The notes under the pieces: generated by a model | Database searches by the model: none | Told to the model about the DNA's origin: nothing | The model's input: only the letters and a program-made list of their open reading frames with translations | Assembly (NCBI RefSeq): GCF_014656055.1 | Contig: NZ_BNBR01000006.1 | Coordinates: 496,001 to 560,000 of the forward strand | Source of the DNA: Streptomyces griseosporeus | GTDB taxonomy: Bacteria > Actinomycetota > Actinomycetes > Streptomycetales > Streptomycetaceae | Direction of reading: 5' to 3' | Length of the DNA: 64,000 nucleotides | Program-made: the position numbers and the translations under genes | Shown: in pieces, positions 33,655 through 42,326 of the stretch | Layout: the number at the start of each line of letters is the position of its first letter | How positions within the stretch are numbered: position 1 is the first letter of the stretch

Positions 33655-34785
33655 GTGAAGCTTCAGCGCATGAACCGGCGGGCCCTCGCCCTCGGCGCGT
33701 TCGCCGTCTCCGGCGCCCTGGCCCTCACGGCGTGCGGCTCGGACGACACGGGCAACAACAGCGGCAGCGGCAAGTCCGGCGCCGCGAGCGCCCCCGCCAG
33801 CAACATCAAGTGCGACGACGCCAAGGGCCAGCTGCTCGCCGACGGCTCCTCCGCGCAGAAGAACGCCATCGACGCCTGGGTCAAGGCGTTCAGCCAGGCC
33901 TGTGGCGTGCAGATCAACTACAAGGGCCAGGGTTCCGGCGCCGGCGTGACCGCGTTCACCCAGGGCCAGGTCGCCTTCGCCGGTTCCGACTCCGCGCTGA
34001 AGCCCGAGGATGTCGCCGCTTCCAAGAAGGTCTGCTCCGGCGGCCAGGGCATCGACCTGCCGATGGTCGGCGGCCCGATCGCCGTCGCGTACAACCTGGA
34101 CGGCGTCGACAACCTGGTGCTGGACGCCGGCACGATCGCCAAGATCTTCGACGGCAAGATCACCAAGTGGAACGACAAGGCGATCCAGGACCTCAATAAG
34201 GACGCCAAGCTCCCCGACCTGAAGATCCAGGCCTTCCACCGCTCCGACGAGTCCGGCACCACGGACAACTTCACCAAGTACCTCAAGGCCGCCACCCCGG
34301 AGAACTGGACCTACTCCGGCGGCAAGGCCTGGCAGGCCAAGGGCGGCCAGTCGGCCTCCGGCTCCTCCGGTGTCGCCCAGGGCGTGAAGTCCACCAACGG
34401 CGCGATCGGCTACATGGAGCTGTCGTACGCCAAGGACGGCCTGAAGACGGTCGCCCTCAACACCGGCGCCGCCGCTCCGGTCCAGGCCTCCTCCGAAGGC
34501 GCCAGCAAGGCGATCGCGGACGCCAAGGTCGTCGGCACCGGCCAGGACCTGGCGCTGAAGCTGAACTACACCACCAAGGCCGAGGGCGCCTACCCGATCA
34601 CCCTCGTCACCTACGAGATCGTCTGCGACAAGGGCAACAAGGCCGACACCCTGCCCGCGACCAAGGCGTTCCTGCGCTACATCGCGAGCACCGACGGCCA
34701 GTCGGTCCTCTCGCAGAACAACTACGCGCCGATCCCCGACGCCATCATCACCAAGGTCCGCAGCACCATCGAGGGCCTGAGCTGA
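33655..34785 (+). CDS. pstS: Phosphate ABC transporter substrate-binding lipoprotein PstS
   Basis: 376 aa from the GTG giving MKLQRMNRRALALG, with AAGGA 10 nt upstream. This yields a proper lipoprotein signal with lipobox LTAC and the lipidated Cys27. An ATG at 33592 in the same frame would add 21 residues without a signal character. The mature part has the phosphate-binding landmarks: LLADGSSAQKNAI, GVTAFTQGQVAFAGSDSALK, and HRSDESGTTDNF. It captures inorganic phosphate outside the membrane for PstCAB. The gene heads pstSCAB behind a strong Pho-box array; PhoP activates it under phosphate starvation. Confidence 0.94.
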   Translation: MKLQRMNRRALALGAFAVSGALALTACGSDDTGNNSGSGKSGAASAPASNIKCDDAKGQLLADGSSAQKNAIDAWVKAFSQACGVQINYKGQGSGAGVTAFTQGQVAFAGSDSALKPEDVAASKKVCSGGQGIDLPMVGGPIAVAYNLDGVDNLVLDAGTIAKIFDGKITKWNDKAIQDLNKDAKLPDLKIQAFHRSDESGTTDNFTKYLKAATPENWTYSGGKAWQAKGGQSASGSSGVAQGVKSTNGAIGYMELSYAKDGLKTVALNTGAAAPVQASSEGASKAIADAKVVGTGQDLALKLNYTTKAEGAYPITLVTYEIVCDKGNKADTLPATKAFLRYIASTDGQSVLSQNNYAPIPDAIITKVRSTIEGLS

Positions 34786-34924
34786 TCCAGGGGTGCGGTC
34801 CGGATCCGGCAGACCACCGGGGCCGGACCGCACCGTCCGGTGCACCGCCGCCAGGGGCCGCCCACGCACAGCCGCCCCGCCCGAGCCGCCCGTCGCCGTG
34901 CGGCTCCGCAGACCGGAGAACCCG

Positions 34925-35938
34925 ATGGACATATCCACGAAGACACACGACGCACCTCCGCCCCCACCCCAGCCCCGGCCCGCCCCCGCCGAGCAGAAGC
35001 GCGCGGCCCGCGGCGCGACCCGCCCCGGTGACCGCATCTTCCTCGGCCTGACGCGCGGCTCGGGCATCCTGCTGCTGGTGATCATGGCCGCCATCGCGGT
35101 CTTCCTCAGCTACCGCGCGTCCCTCGCCATCAGCAAGGACAACGGCAACTTCCTGACCACCTTCGAGTGGGTCACCGCGGGCCTGGAGCCGAGGTTCGGC
35201 ATCGCCGTCCTCGCCGTCGGCACGGTCGTCTCCTCGATCATCGCCATGGCCATCGCCGTTCCGATCGCGGTCGCCATCGCCCTGTTCCTCACCCACTACG
35301 CCCCGCGCCGCCTGCGCGGCCCCATCGCGTACGTCATCGACCTGCTCGCCGCGGTGCCGTCCATCGTGTACGGCCTGTGGGGCGCGCTGATCCTCGTACC
35401 GCACATGAACGGCCTGTTCGGCTGGCTCGACGACTACCTCGGCTGGACCGGGATCTTCGCCTGGGACGAGGGCGCCCCGCGCGCGATGCTCACCGTGGGC
35501 ATCCTGCTCGCGATCATGATCCTGCCGATCATCACCAACGTCAGCCGTGAGGTCTTCCGGCAGGTCCCGCAGATGCACGAGGAGGCGGCCCTGGCGCTCG
35601 GCGCCACCCGCTGGGAGGTCGTCCGCATGGCGGTGCTGCCCTTCGGCCGCTCCGGCGTGATCTCCGCCTCGATGCTCGGCCTCGGCCGCGCCCTCGGCGA
35701 GACGATGGCCGTCGCCACCGTCCTCTCCCCCGACTTCGACCTGCACGCCAGCCTGCTCAACCCCGGCGGCGGCACCTTCGCGCAGAACATCGCCGCCAAG
35801 TTCAGCGAGGCGGACGAGTTCGGCCGGGACGCGCTCATCGCCTCCGGTCTGGTCCTGTTCGTCATCACCCTGCTGGTCAACGGCGCGGCCCGGCTGATCA
35901 TCGCCCGCCGCAAGGAGTACTCGGGGGCCAACGCATGA
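34925..35938 (+). CDS. pstC: Phosphate ABC transporter permease PstC
   Basis: 337 aa, ATG (MDISTKTHD) 139 bp after pstS. A Pro-rich cytoplasmic N-terminus precedes six membrane helices. The ABC permease EAA loop is visible as EEAALALGATRWEVVRMAVLPFGRSG. With PstA it forms the membrane channel for phosphate. The 3' end overlaps pstA by 4 nt. A longer upstream frame exists but starts within the intergenic region and lacks support. Confidence 0.94.
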   Translation: MDISTKTHDAPPPPPQPRPAPAEQKRAARGATRPGDRIFLGLTRGSGILLLVIMAAIAVFLSYRASLAISKDNGNFLTTFEWVTAGLEPRFGIAVLAVGTVVSSIIAMAIAVPIAVAIALFLTHYAPRRLRGPIAYVIDLLAAVPSIVYGLWGALILVPHMNGLFGWLDDYLGWTGIFAWDEGAPRAMLTVGILLAIMILPIITNVSREVFRQVPQMHEEAALALGATRWEVVRMAVLPFGRSGVISASMLGLGRALGETMAVATVLSPDFDLHASLLNPGGGTFAQNIAAKFSEADEFGRDALIASGLVLFVITLLVNGAARLIIARRKEYSGANA

Positions 35939-36996
35939 GCCACGCCGCCATCGCCGACAAGCGCCCCGGTTCCCTGCGCGGCGCCCGCCTGCCCCAGTGG
36001 GGCCCGTACGCCATCGCGGCCGGCTCGGTCGCCGCCGGCCTCGGCATCAGCGCCGGCGCGGGACTGCACAGCAGCATCCAGTGGGCCCTGATCGCCGCCG
36101 TCCTGTACGTCCTCGGCACCTACGGCATCGCCGCCCGCGTCGAGGGCCGCCGCCAGGCCAAGGACCGCGTCGCCACCAGCTTCGTCTGGGTGGCCTTCCT
36201 CCTCGCCGTGATCCCGCTCGCCTCCCTGGTGTGGGCGACGGTCAAGCGCGGCGTGAAGGTCCTCGACGGCTACTTCCTCACCCACTCCATGGGCGTCGTC
36301 GCCGACTCCGAGCCGGGCGGCGGCATCTACCACGCCATCCTCGGCAGCCTGGAGCAGGTCGGCCTCGCCACCCTGATCGGCGCCCCGATCGGCGTCCTCA
36401 CCGCGATCTACCTGGTCGAGTACGGCCGCGGCAGGCTCGCCAAGGCCGTCACCTTCTTCGTCGACGTCATGACCGGCATCCCGTCGATCGTCGCGGGCCT
36501 GTTCATCCTCTCCATCATGCTGATGCTGAAGATGCAGCCCTTCGGCTTCGCCGGCTCCCTCGCGCTCGCGATCCTGATGATGCCGGTGGTCGTCCGCTCC
36601 ACGGAGGAGATGCTCAAGCTCGTCCCGAACGAGCTGCGCGAGGCCTCCCTCGCGCTCGGCGTCCCGAAGTGGCGGACCATCCTGAAGGTGGTCCTGCCCA
36701 CCTCCATCGGCGGCATCACCACGGGCGTCATGCTCGCCATCGCCCGCATCGCGGGCGAGACCGCCCCGGTCCTGCTGCTGGTCTTCGGCAACCCGTTCAT
36801 CAACTCGAACCCGTTCGAGGGCGCGCAGGCGTCGCTGCCGCTGTACATCTACCAGCAGTACTCGCAGAGCGCCGGGTCGACGTACGCCTACGACCGCGCC
36901 TGGGCGGCCTCGCTCACGCTGATCGCCTTCGTGATGATCCTCAACCTGCTGGCCCGCGGCATCGCCCGCTGGAAGGCCCCGAAGACCGGTCGCTGA
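35935..36996 (+). CDS. pstA: Phosphate ABC transporter permease PstA
   Basis: 353 aa, coupled to pstC by a 4-nt overlap. Six to seven helices with the permease EAA loop REASLALGVPKWRTILKVVLPTSIGGI. It forms the second half of the channel with PstC. The N-terminal 80 residues include two additional hydrophobic stretches compared with the E. coli protein, common in actinobacteria. 44 bp separate it from pstB. Confidence 0.94.
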   Translation: MSHAAIADKRPGSLRGARLPQWGPYAIAAGSVAAGLGISAGAGLHSSIQWALIAAVLYVLGTYGIAARVEGRRQAKDRVATSFVWVAFLLAVIPLASLVWATVKRGVKVLDGYFLTHSMGVVADSEPGGGIYHAILGSLEQVGLATLIGAPIGVLTAIYLVEYGRGRLAKAVTFFVDVMTGIPSIVAGLFILSIMLMLKMQPFGFAGSLALAILMMPVVVRSTEEMLKLVPNELREASLALGVPKWRTILKVVLPTSIGGITTGVMLAIARIAGETAPVLLLVFGNPFINSNPFEGAQASLPLYIYQQYSQSAGSTYAYDRAWAASLTLIAFVMILNLLARGIARWKAPKTGR

Positions 36997-37040
36997 CGGC
37001 GGCCATACAGCGACCGACTGTTTGGAAGTGAAGTAGAGAC

Positions 37041-37817
37041 ATGGCCAAGCGAATCGACGTAAGCGGTCTGACCGCCTACTACGGCTCCCACAAGGCGATC
37101 GACGACATCTCGATGACCGTCGAGCCCCGCTCGGTGACGGCGTTCATCGGCCCGTCCGGCTGCGGCAAGTCCACGTTCCTGCGCACCCTCAACCGCATGC
37201 ACGAGGTCACCCCCGGCGGCCGCGTCGAGGGCAAGGTGCTGCTGGACGACGAGGACCTGTACGGCGCCGGCGTGGACCCGGTCTCCGTGCGCCGCGAGGT
37301 CGGCATGGTCTTCCAGCGCCCGAACCCCTTCCCCACCATGTCGATCTTCGACAACGTGGCGGCGGGCCTGCGACTGAACGGCAACTACCGCAAGTCCGAG
37401 CTGAACGACATCGTCGAGAAGTCGCTGCGCGGCGCCAACCTCTGGAACGAGGTCAAGGACCGCCTGAACAAGCCGGGCTCCGGCCTCTCCGGCGGCCAGC
37501 AGCAGCGTCTGTGCATCGCGCGGGCCATCGCGGTCGAGCCGGACGTGCTGCTGATGGACGAGCCCTGCTCGGCCCTCGACCCGATCTCCACGCTCGCCAT
37601 CGAGGACCTGATCGGCGAGCTGAAGGAGCGGTTCACGATCGTCATCGTGACGCACAACATGCAGCAGGCGGCCCGGGTCTCGGACCGCACCGCCTTCTTC
37701 AACCTGGCCGCGGTCGGCCAGCCCGGCAAGCTCGTCGAGATCGACGACACCGAGCGGATCTTCTCCAACCCGTCGGTCCAGGCCACCGAGGACTACATCT
37801 CGGGCCGCTTCGGCTGA
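37041..37817 (+). CDS. pstB: Phosphate ABC transporter ATP-binding protein PstB
   Basis: 258 aa, standard length. Walker A GPSGCGKST, Q-loop FQRPNPFP, signature LSGGQQQR, Walker B LLMDEPCSALDP and switch VTHNMQQA. It drives phosphate uptake through PstCA and may feed phosphate status to PhoR/PhoP via a PhoU-type protein encoded elsewhere. GAAGTAGAGA just before the ATG provides the ribosome-binding site. Two hairpins close the operon downstream. Confidence 0.95.
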   Translation: MAKRIDVSGLTAYYGSHKAIDDISMTVEPRSVTAFIGPSGCGKSTFLRTLNRMHEVTPGGRVEGKVLLDDEDLYGAGVDPVSVRREVGMVFQRPNPFPTMSIFDNVAAGLRLNGNYRKSELNDIVEKSLRGANLWNEVKDRLNKPGSGLSGGQQQRLCIARAIAVEPDVLLMDEPCSALDPISTLAIEDLIGELKERFTIVIVTHNMQQAARVSDRTAFFNLAAVGQPGKLVEIDDTERIFSNPSVQATEDYISGRFG

Positions 37818-37831
37818 GCCGACCCCCGACT

Positions 37832-37866
37832 CCTCGCGGTGCTGCATGGCGGTGCCACCGCGAGGA
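37832..37866 (+). terminator. First hairpin after pstB
   Basis: TCCTCGCGGTG pairs perfectly with 37856-37866 (11 bp, 13-nt loop), 14 bp after the pstB stop. It forms a tandem pair with the next hairpin. Confidence 0.6.
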
Positions 37867-37873
37867 CACCAAA

Positions 37874-37906
37874 GGGCCCGCCCCCTGGCTCCCGGGGGGC
37901 GGGCCC
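37874..37906 (+). terminator. Second, strong hairpin terminator after pstB
   Basis: A 12-bp perfect stem (GGGCCCGCCCCC and its complement) with a 9-nt loop. Placed between convergent pstB and pit, it can terminate either transcript. Confidence 0.75.
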
Positions 37907-38000
37907 GTGTGTGTTGTCGCTGGACTTGTTGCCGACCGAGTCGGGTGGTGGGTGGGCACAGGCCCGGGGGTCCAGGGGGCGAAGCCCCCTGGCACGGCGC

Positions 38001-38999
38001 CTAGAGGACGGCCAAGTTCACGATCCCGAAAGCCAGCGCGGCGACGAGCGCGGCCGCCGGCATCGTGATGAACCAGCCCAGCACGATGTTCTTGGCGACG
38101 CCCCACCGCACGGCGTTGACCCGCTTGGTCGCGCCGACACCCATGATCGCCGAGGTGATCACATGCGTGGTCGAGATCGGCGCCTTGAACAGGAACGCCG
38201 TCGTGAACATGATCGACGCACCGGTCGTCTCCGCCGCGAACCCCTGCGGCGGGTCCAGCTCGATGATCTTCCGGCCGAGCGTCCGCATGATCCGCCAGCC
38301 ACCGGCGTACGTGCCCAGCGACAGCATCACGGCACAGGCGATCTTCACCCACACCGGGATCGGGTCGCCGTAGTCCTCGACATCGGCGATGACCAGCGCC
38401 ATCACCACGATGCCCATGGTCTTCTGCGCGTCCTGCAGACCGTGGCCGAGGGCCATACCGGCCGCCGACACCGTCTGCGCGATGCGGAAGCCGCGCTTGG
38501 CCTTGTGCGGGTTGGCCCGGCGGAAGAGCCACAGGATGACCGTCATCACCAGGTAACCGGCGACGAGACCGACCACCGGCGACACGAACATCGGGATGAC
38601 GACCTTTTCCAGCACGCCGTGCCAGTACACGGTCGTACCGCCCGCGAGGGCCGCGCCGACCATGCCGCCGAACAGCGCGTGGGACGAGGACGAGGGCAGC
38701 CCGAAGTACCAGGTGATCAGGTTCCAGACGATCGCGCCGACCAGCGCCGCGAAGAGGATCCCCATGCCCTTGGAGCCCTCGGGTGTCTGGATCAGGCCCT
38801 CGCTGACGGTCTTGGCGACCCCGGAGCCGAGGAAGGCACCGGCGAGGTTCATCACGGCCGCCATGGCCAGCGCCGCCCGCGGGGTCAGCGCCCGCGTGGA
38901 GACGGACGTGGCGATGGCGTTGGCCGAATCGTGGAAGCCGTTGGTGTACGTGAAGAAGAGCGCGACCGCGATGGTCACGACCAGGGCGAAGGTGTCCAT
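38001..38999 (-). CDS. pitH: Low-affinity inorganic phosphate transporter Pit
   Basis: 332 aa, ten or so helices of the PiT family. Family signatures are in both halves: TNGFHDSANAIATSVSTRALTPRAAL near the N-terminus and FKAPISTTHVITSAIMGVGATKR near the C-terminus. PiT proteins import metal-phosphate complexes by proton symport. It is converged upon by pstB and lies 9 bp downstream of the DUF47 gene, with which it forms a conserved pair. It gives housekeeping phosphate uptake when phosphate is plentiful, complementing Pst. Confidence 0.93.
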   Translation of the reverse strand: MDTFALVVTIAVALFFTYTNGFHDSANAIATSVSTRALTPRAALAMAAVMNLAGAFLGSGVAKTVSEGLIQTPEGSKGMGILFAALVGAIVWNLITWYFGLPSSSSHALFGGMVGAALAGGTTVYWHGVLEKVVIPMFVSPVVGLVAGYLVMTVILWLFRRANPHKAKRGFRIAQTVSAAGMALGHGLQDAQKTMGIVVMALVIADVEDYGDPIPVWVKIACAVMLSLGTYAGGWRIMRTLGRKIIELDPPQGFAAETTGASIMFTTAFLFKAPISTTHVITSAIMGVGATKRVNAVRWGVAKNIVLGWFITMPAAALVAALAFGIVNLAVL

Positions 39000-39008
39000 G
39001 GCGGGGCC

Positions 39009-39629
39009 TCAGGACTCCTTGACCGCGATGGTCTCCACCGTGTTCGCCACGTGCTCGAAGGCGTCCGCGGCCTCCTCCAGCACATCCACGATCTGCTTGA
39101 GCTTGAGCACCTCGATGGCGTCGTACTTGCCGTTGAAGAGGTGGGCGAGCAGCTTGCGGTGGATCTGGTCGGCCTGGTTCTCCAGACGGTTGACCTCGAT
39201 CCAGTACTCGGTGAGGTTGTCCATGGTCCGCAGGTTCGGCATGGCCTCGGCCGTCAGCTCGGCCGCCCGCGCCAGCACCTCGATCTGCTGCTCGACGCCC
39301 TTGGGCAGTTCCTCGACGTTGTAGAGGACGACCAGGTCGACGGCCTCCTCCATGAAGTCCATGATGTCGTCGAGGGACGAGGCGAGGGAGTAGATGTCCT
39401 CGCGGTCGAACGGCGTGATGAACGAGGAGTTCAGCTGGTGGAAGATCGCATGCGTCGCGTCGTCACCTGCGTGTTCCGCGGCCCGCATACGCTCTGCGAT
39501 CTCGGCCCGGGCGGAGGGGTCCGCCCCGAGCAGTTCCATCAGGAGCTTCGAGCCGGTGACGATGTTGTCCGCGGAGGCGGCGAACATGTCGTAGAAGCTC
39601 GTCTCCCTGGGGGTCAGACGAAAGCGCAC
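39009..39629 (-). CDS. DUF47 family PhoU-like phosphate transport regulator
   Basis: 206 aa, GTG start (MRFRLTPRETSFYDMFAASA). An all-helical PhoU-like protein with repeated acidic helices (DREDIYSLASSLDDIMDFMEEAVDLVVLYNV) that coordinate metal clusters in family members. DUF47 genes nearly always sit directly upstream of pit genes, as here with 9 bp spacing, and are thought to regulate Pit activity. It is not the canonical PhoU of the Pst-PhoR pathway. No Pho box was seen upstream. Confidence 0.92.
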   Translation of the reverse strand: MRFRLTPRETSFYDMFAASADNIVTGSKLLMELLGADPSARAEIAERMRAAEHAGDDATHAIFHQLNSSFITPFDREDIYSLASSLDDIMDFMEEAVDLVVLYNVEELPKGVEQQIEVLARAAELTAEAMPNLRTMDNLTEYWIEVNRLENQADQIHRKLLAHLFNGKYDAIEVLKLKQIVDVLEEAADAFEHVANTVETIAVKES

Positions 39630-39779
39630 GTGGGGTCCTCGGGATGCATCGGTTTCGGTCAGGCTGATGCTAGGCGCATCATCCGGCCACGGCTATCGGG
39701 CCGGACCCCAGTGTCGCCCATCGGGCACAGTGGTCGGCACGGGGGCCGCACCCCCTTCTACCCGGCGAACTTCGCTACT

Positions 39780-39800
39780 ATATACCTACCAGGGGTATAT
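39780..39800 (+). promoter_or_regulatory. CsoR-type copper operator
   Basis: ATATACC and GGTATAT flank a 7-nt centre (TACCAGG), 29 bp before the csoR ATG. The pattern TATACC-TACC-GGGGTATA is the copper-operator type bound by CsoR in Streptomyces lividans, so the gene is probably autoregulated and derepressed by Cu(I). Confidence 0.75.
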
Positions 39801-39829
39801 GCCCGTTTCCGTGCACCGGGGAGGACGCG

Positions 39830-40237
39830 ATGACGACCACAGAGGCCGGCGCAGGTGCGCCCTCCGCGGAGGCGGCCGGGACGGCCGAGAGGGCCGAGAC
39901 CGCCGGGACGGCCGAGACCGTCGGCGCGGAGGTGGTCACCGACCACGACCGCGGCGTGCACGGGTACCACAAGCAGAAGGACGAGCACCTCAAGCGGCTG
40001 CGCCGGATCGAGGGCCAGATCCGCGGCCTGCAGCGGATGGTCGACGAGGACGTCTACTGCATCGACATACTCACGCAGGTCTCCGCCTCCACCAAGGCCC
40101 TGCAGTCCTTCGCGCTGCAGCTGCTGGAGGAGCACCTGCGGCACTGCGTCGCCGACGCGGCCCTCAAGGGCGGGTCCGAGATCGACGCGAAGGTCGAGGA
40201 GGCGACGAAGGCGATCGCGCGGCTGCTGCGGACGTGA
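39830..40237 (+). CDS. csoR: Copper-sensing transcriptional repressor CsoR
   Basis: 135 aa, ATG with GGGGAGGA upstream. The all-helical CsoR/RcnR fold begins near 48 (YHKQKDEHLKRLRRIEGQIRGLQRM). The Cu(I) ligands are Cys77 (DEDVYCID), His102 and Cys106 (EEHLRHCVA), the set proven for S. lividans CsoR. Copper binding releases it from DNA and derepresses copA/copZ-type genes located elsewhere. Residues 1-45 are an Ala/Glu/Thr-rich leader with no known role. It is preceded by a matching palindromic operator. Confidence 0.93.
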   Translation: MTTTEAGAGAPSAEAAGTAERAETAGTAETVGAEVVTDHDRGVHGYHKQKDEHLKRLRRIEGQIRGLQRMVDEDVYCIDILTQVSASTKALQSFALQLLEEHLRHCVADAALKGGSEIDAKVEEATKAIARLLRT

Positions 40238-40247
40238 GGCGTGAGGC

Positions 40248-40430
40248 TCAGCGGCGCTCGCGCGGGCGGGCCCGCTCCTCGGCGACCCGGAGCACCTCGT
40301 CGATGCTCTCCAGGCTGAGCCGGTCCTCGTCCGCGGCCGAGGCCGCGATCATCAGCTCTCCGCACAGTTCGATCTCGGCGAGGGCCACGTGGTCCTGAAC
40401 CGCCGTACCGCCGACCGGAGCCACGCGCAT
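40248..40430 (-). CDS. Small conserved-type hypothetical protein, 60 aa
   Basis: Start taken at ATG (MRVAPVGG); a GTG one codon earlier is equally possible, and GAGG lies immediately upstream. The sequence is acidic and helical (LESIDEVLRVAEERARPRERR), with a single Cys. No family was recognised. It converges with csoR, 10 bp apart, and lacks any obvious regulatory site. Its reading frame has the GC-rich third positions of a real gene. Confidence 0.6.
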   Translation of the reverse strand: MRVAPVGGTAVQDHVALAEIELCGELMIAASAADEDRLSLESIDEVLRVAEERARPRERR

Positions 40431-40554
40431 CACCTCGTCTCTGCCGTCACCGGCTTCCTAGAGTAGGGAGCGGCCTACACACCGCGCATGGCACGGACGG
40501 GCTAGTCCTGGCCAACTCCGGACGCGGGCGGCGGCGAGCCGGAGACGGACCTTT

Positions 40555-41424
40555 CTACTCCGCGATCTTGCCGGCGTAGATGTCCTCGCTCCTCGGCAGA
40601 CGTACGTCGGCGGGGGCGCCGAAGTCGTACAGCAGGGTCGTCGAGGCGACGGCCACGGCGTCCTTGCGCTGCCCGTTGACGAAGCTGAAGCGGTGCCGGA
40701 CCTTGCGGATACGGCCCTCGTCGTCGAGGTACACGTCGAATGGCACGACCGCCGTGGCGAACCCTTTCGCCGCGGCCAGCAGGGGTGCCCTTCCGGCCAC
40801 CGAGGCCCGCTTCGCCGCCTCCCTGAGGTCGGCGGTGCCGCGGTAGTGCCGCACCTCGGTCCCGGCGATCTCGGTACGCCCCAGATACGTCGCCGACCGC
40901 GTCCCGCGCAGCAGCTCCGCGGCGGCGTACGGATCGGTGGCGCCGCCGGTGACGAGGTTCCCGTCGGACATGCCCGCGGTCTCCACCCGCACCCACTTGT
41001 CGGCGGGCACGCCCGCGCCGCGGTTCTTCATGAACAGCGCGCCCGGGGCGAGGAGTTCGGTGATGGGCCGGTGCTCGCTGCTGCCCGCGGGGTCCGGCGG
41101 CAGCATGACGGTGAGCCGGCCGAGGCGGTGCCGGTAGTCGTAGACGCCGGCGCCGCGGATGGTGACGCGGGTGCCGCCGGTGGCCATCTCCACCGACGTC
41201 CGCGCCTTGGAACTGCCCGCGGCGAGGAGGCGGTCGGGGGCGCCGCGGACCACCTGCACGGCGTCACCGGCGGCACGGGCGTCCTCGACGGCGACGCCGT
41301 TGCCGGAACATGCGGAGGCGCACAGGCAGACCAGGAGCCCGCAGGCGAAGCCCGTCGCTTGCCTGCGCAGTCGCCGCACCTGCCGCCGCTGCCGCTGCTG
41401 CTGCCGCTGCCGCCGCTCAGCCAT
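40555..41424 (-). CDS. Exported lipoprotein, 289 aa
   Basis: N-terminus: a long Arg/Gln-rich stretch (1-22), hydrophobic core (FACGLLVCLCAS) and lipobox ASAC, so the mature chain starts at the Cys of ACSGNG. The rest is beta-rich and has the layout of actinobacterial LppX/LprG-like lipid-binding lipoproteins (for example EMATGGTRVTIRGAGVYDY, TEIAGTEVRHYRGTADL, VYLDDEGRIRKVRHRF). That family link is tentative. The gene is divergent from the small CxC protein, with about 105 bp between starts. Confidence 0.8.
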   Translation of the reverse strand: MAERRQRQQQRQRRQVRRLRRQATGFACGLLVCLCASACSGNGVAVEDARAAGDAVQVVRGAPDRLLAAGSSKARTSVEMATGGTRVTIRGAGVYDYRHRLGRLTVMLPPDPAGSSEHRPITELLAPGALFMKNRGAGVPADKWVRVETAGMSDGNLVTGGATDPYAAAELLRGTRSATYLGRTEIAGTEVRHYRGTADLREAAKRASVAGRAPLLAAAKGFATAVVPFDVYLDDEGRIRKVRHRFSFVNGQRKDAVAVASTTLLYDFGAPADVRLPRSEDIYAGKIAE

Positions 41425-41528
41425 CGCCCGCCTACCCCCGGTACGTCCGTCAAGGGCCGCCTGTCGTTCGGTTAACGACGGGTAAGTGCCGCCGTCACGC
41501 GGCGGCGCCGGGCGCTAACGTTGTCGAC

Positions 41529-41684
41529 GTGACCGAGCAGGACCACCACAGGACCACGACGGTCGAGCAGGGCCGCTTCTGCCTGGCCCACTGCACGTGC
41601 GGCTGGCGGGGGCCGGCCCGCAGGGCCCGAAGCATGGCCCGAGCGGACGCGGAGGCCCACGTCTCGGCACCGGGCCGGACCTGA
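41529..41684 (+). CDS. Small Cys-rich protein, 51 aa
   Basis: GTG start, 52 codons. It contains FCLAHCTCGWRGPARRARS, with a Cys-x3-Cys-x-Cys cluster that could bind zinc, followed by Arg/Ala-rich helix and a His. No Shine-Dalgarno; TAACGT lies 7 nt before the GTG, so the mRNA may be leaderless. Similar short proteins with CGWRG occur in streptomycetes as I recall, but no function is known. Confidence 0.6.
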   Translation: MTEQDHHRTTTVEQGRFCLAHCTCGWRGPARRARSMARADAEAHVSAPGRT

Positions 41685-41696
41685 ACGGGTTCGTCT

Positions 41697-42189
41697 GCGG
41701 GTGGGGGGGGGTGGTTGCTCGCGCAGTTCCCCGCGGTGTGCCTTCGGCGGCCCTGTGCGGGTGGGTGGGTGGTTGCTCGCGCAGTTCCCCGCGCCCCTGA
41801 ATGCCTGCGGTGGCCCGCGCGGGTGTGTGGGGGCTGGTGTAGCGCGTTGTGCTGGTGGGTGGGTCGGGGCCGCGCCGGGGGGTATCCGTCCTCGGTGCGC
41901 CGCTGCGTACGGTCAAATCCGCACCGCTTCTTTTCGCCGCCCGCTGCGGGCGGACACCCCCCGACACGTCCCCTGCTCGCCGTACGCGTCTACCGGCCGC
42001 CGTGGCTGCGGCAGGGCCGCCCCGCTGGGGTAGCGGGCAGCCGCACCGCTGGGCCGCCCCGCCGCCTCAGCTGCGAGCAGCCGCACCGCCGGGCCGTATC
42101 CCTGCGTAGCTGCGGGCAGTCGTGCCGCTGGGGCGGCACGGGTGGGCGCAGCGGCACCCCGCAAGCGCCGGGCTGCGCCACCCACCCCC
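41697..42189. repeat. Long dispersed repeat, copy B (inverted relative to copy A)
   Basis: The 642-bp gap before the FAD oxidoreductase gene holds no convincing gene. Its reverse complement matches 28696-29284 almost base for base over several hundred bases, including the cluster CGCGCTACACCAGC, GGACGGATACCCCCCGGCG and two copies of GGGGAACTGCGCGAGCAACC. Copy B has two tandem units where copy A has three. Confidence 0.85.
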
Positions 42190-42326
42190 GGCCCGCACCC
42201 ACGCCGGGTGCCCAGCCCGCCAAGCTGCAGCAGCCGCGTCCGGGGCGGCGAGGGCACCATGGAACCCCACGCCCCCGCACCCCGTCCCCTTCCACAGGAC
42301 CCCCGGGGCAGGAAGAGGGCAAGCAC

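Noticed and set aside
41515..41967. 150-aa leftward ORF in repeat copy B similar to the ORF in copy A
   Set aside because: The similarity follows from the shared non-coding repeat; the sequence is low-complexity, lacks a ribosome-binding site and overlaps the Cys-cluster gene.
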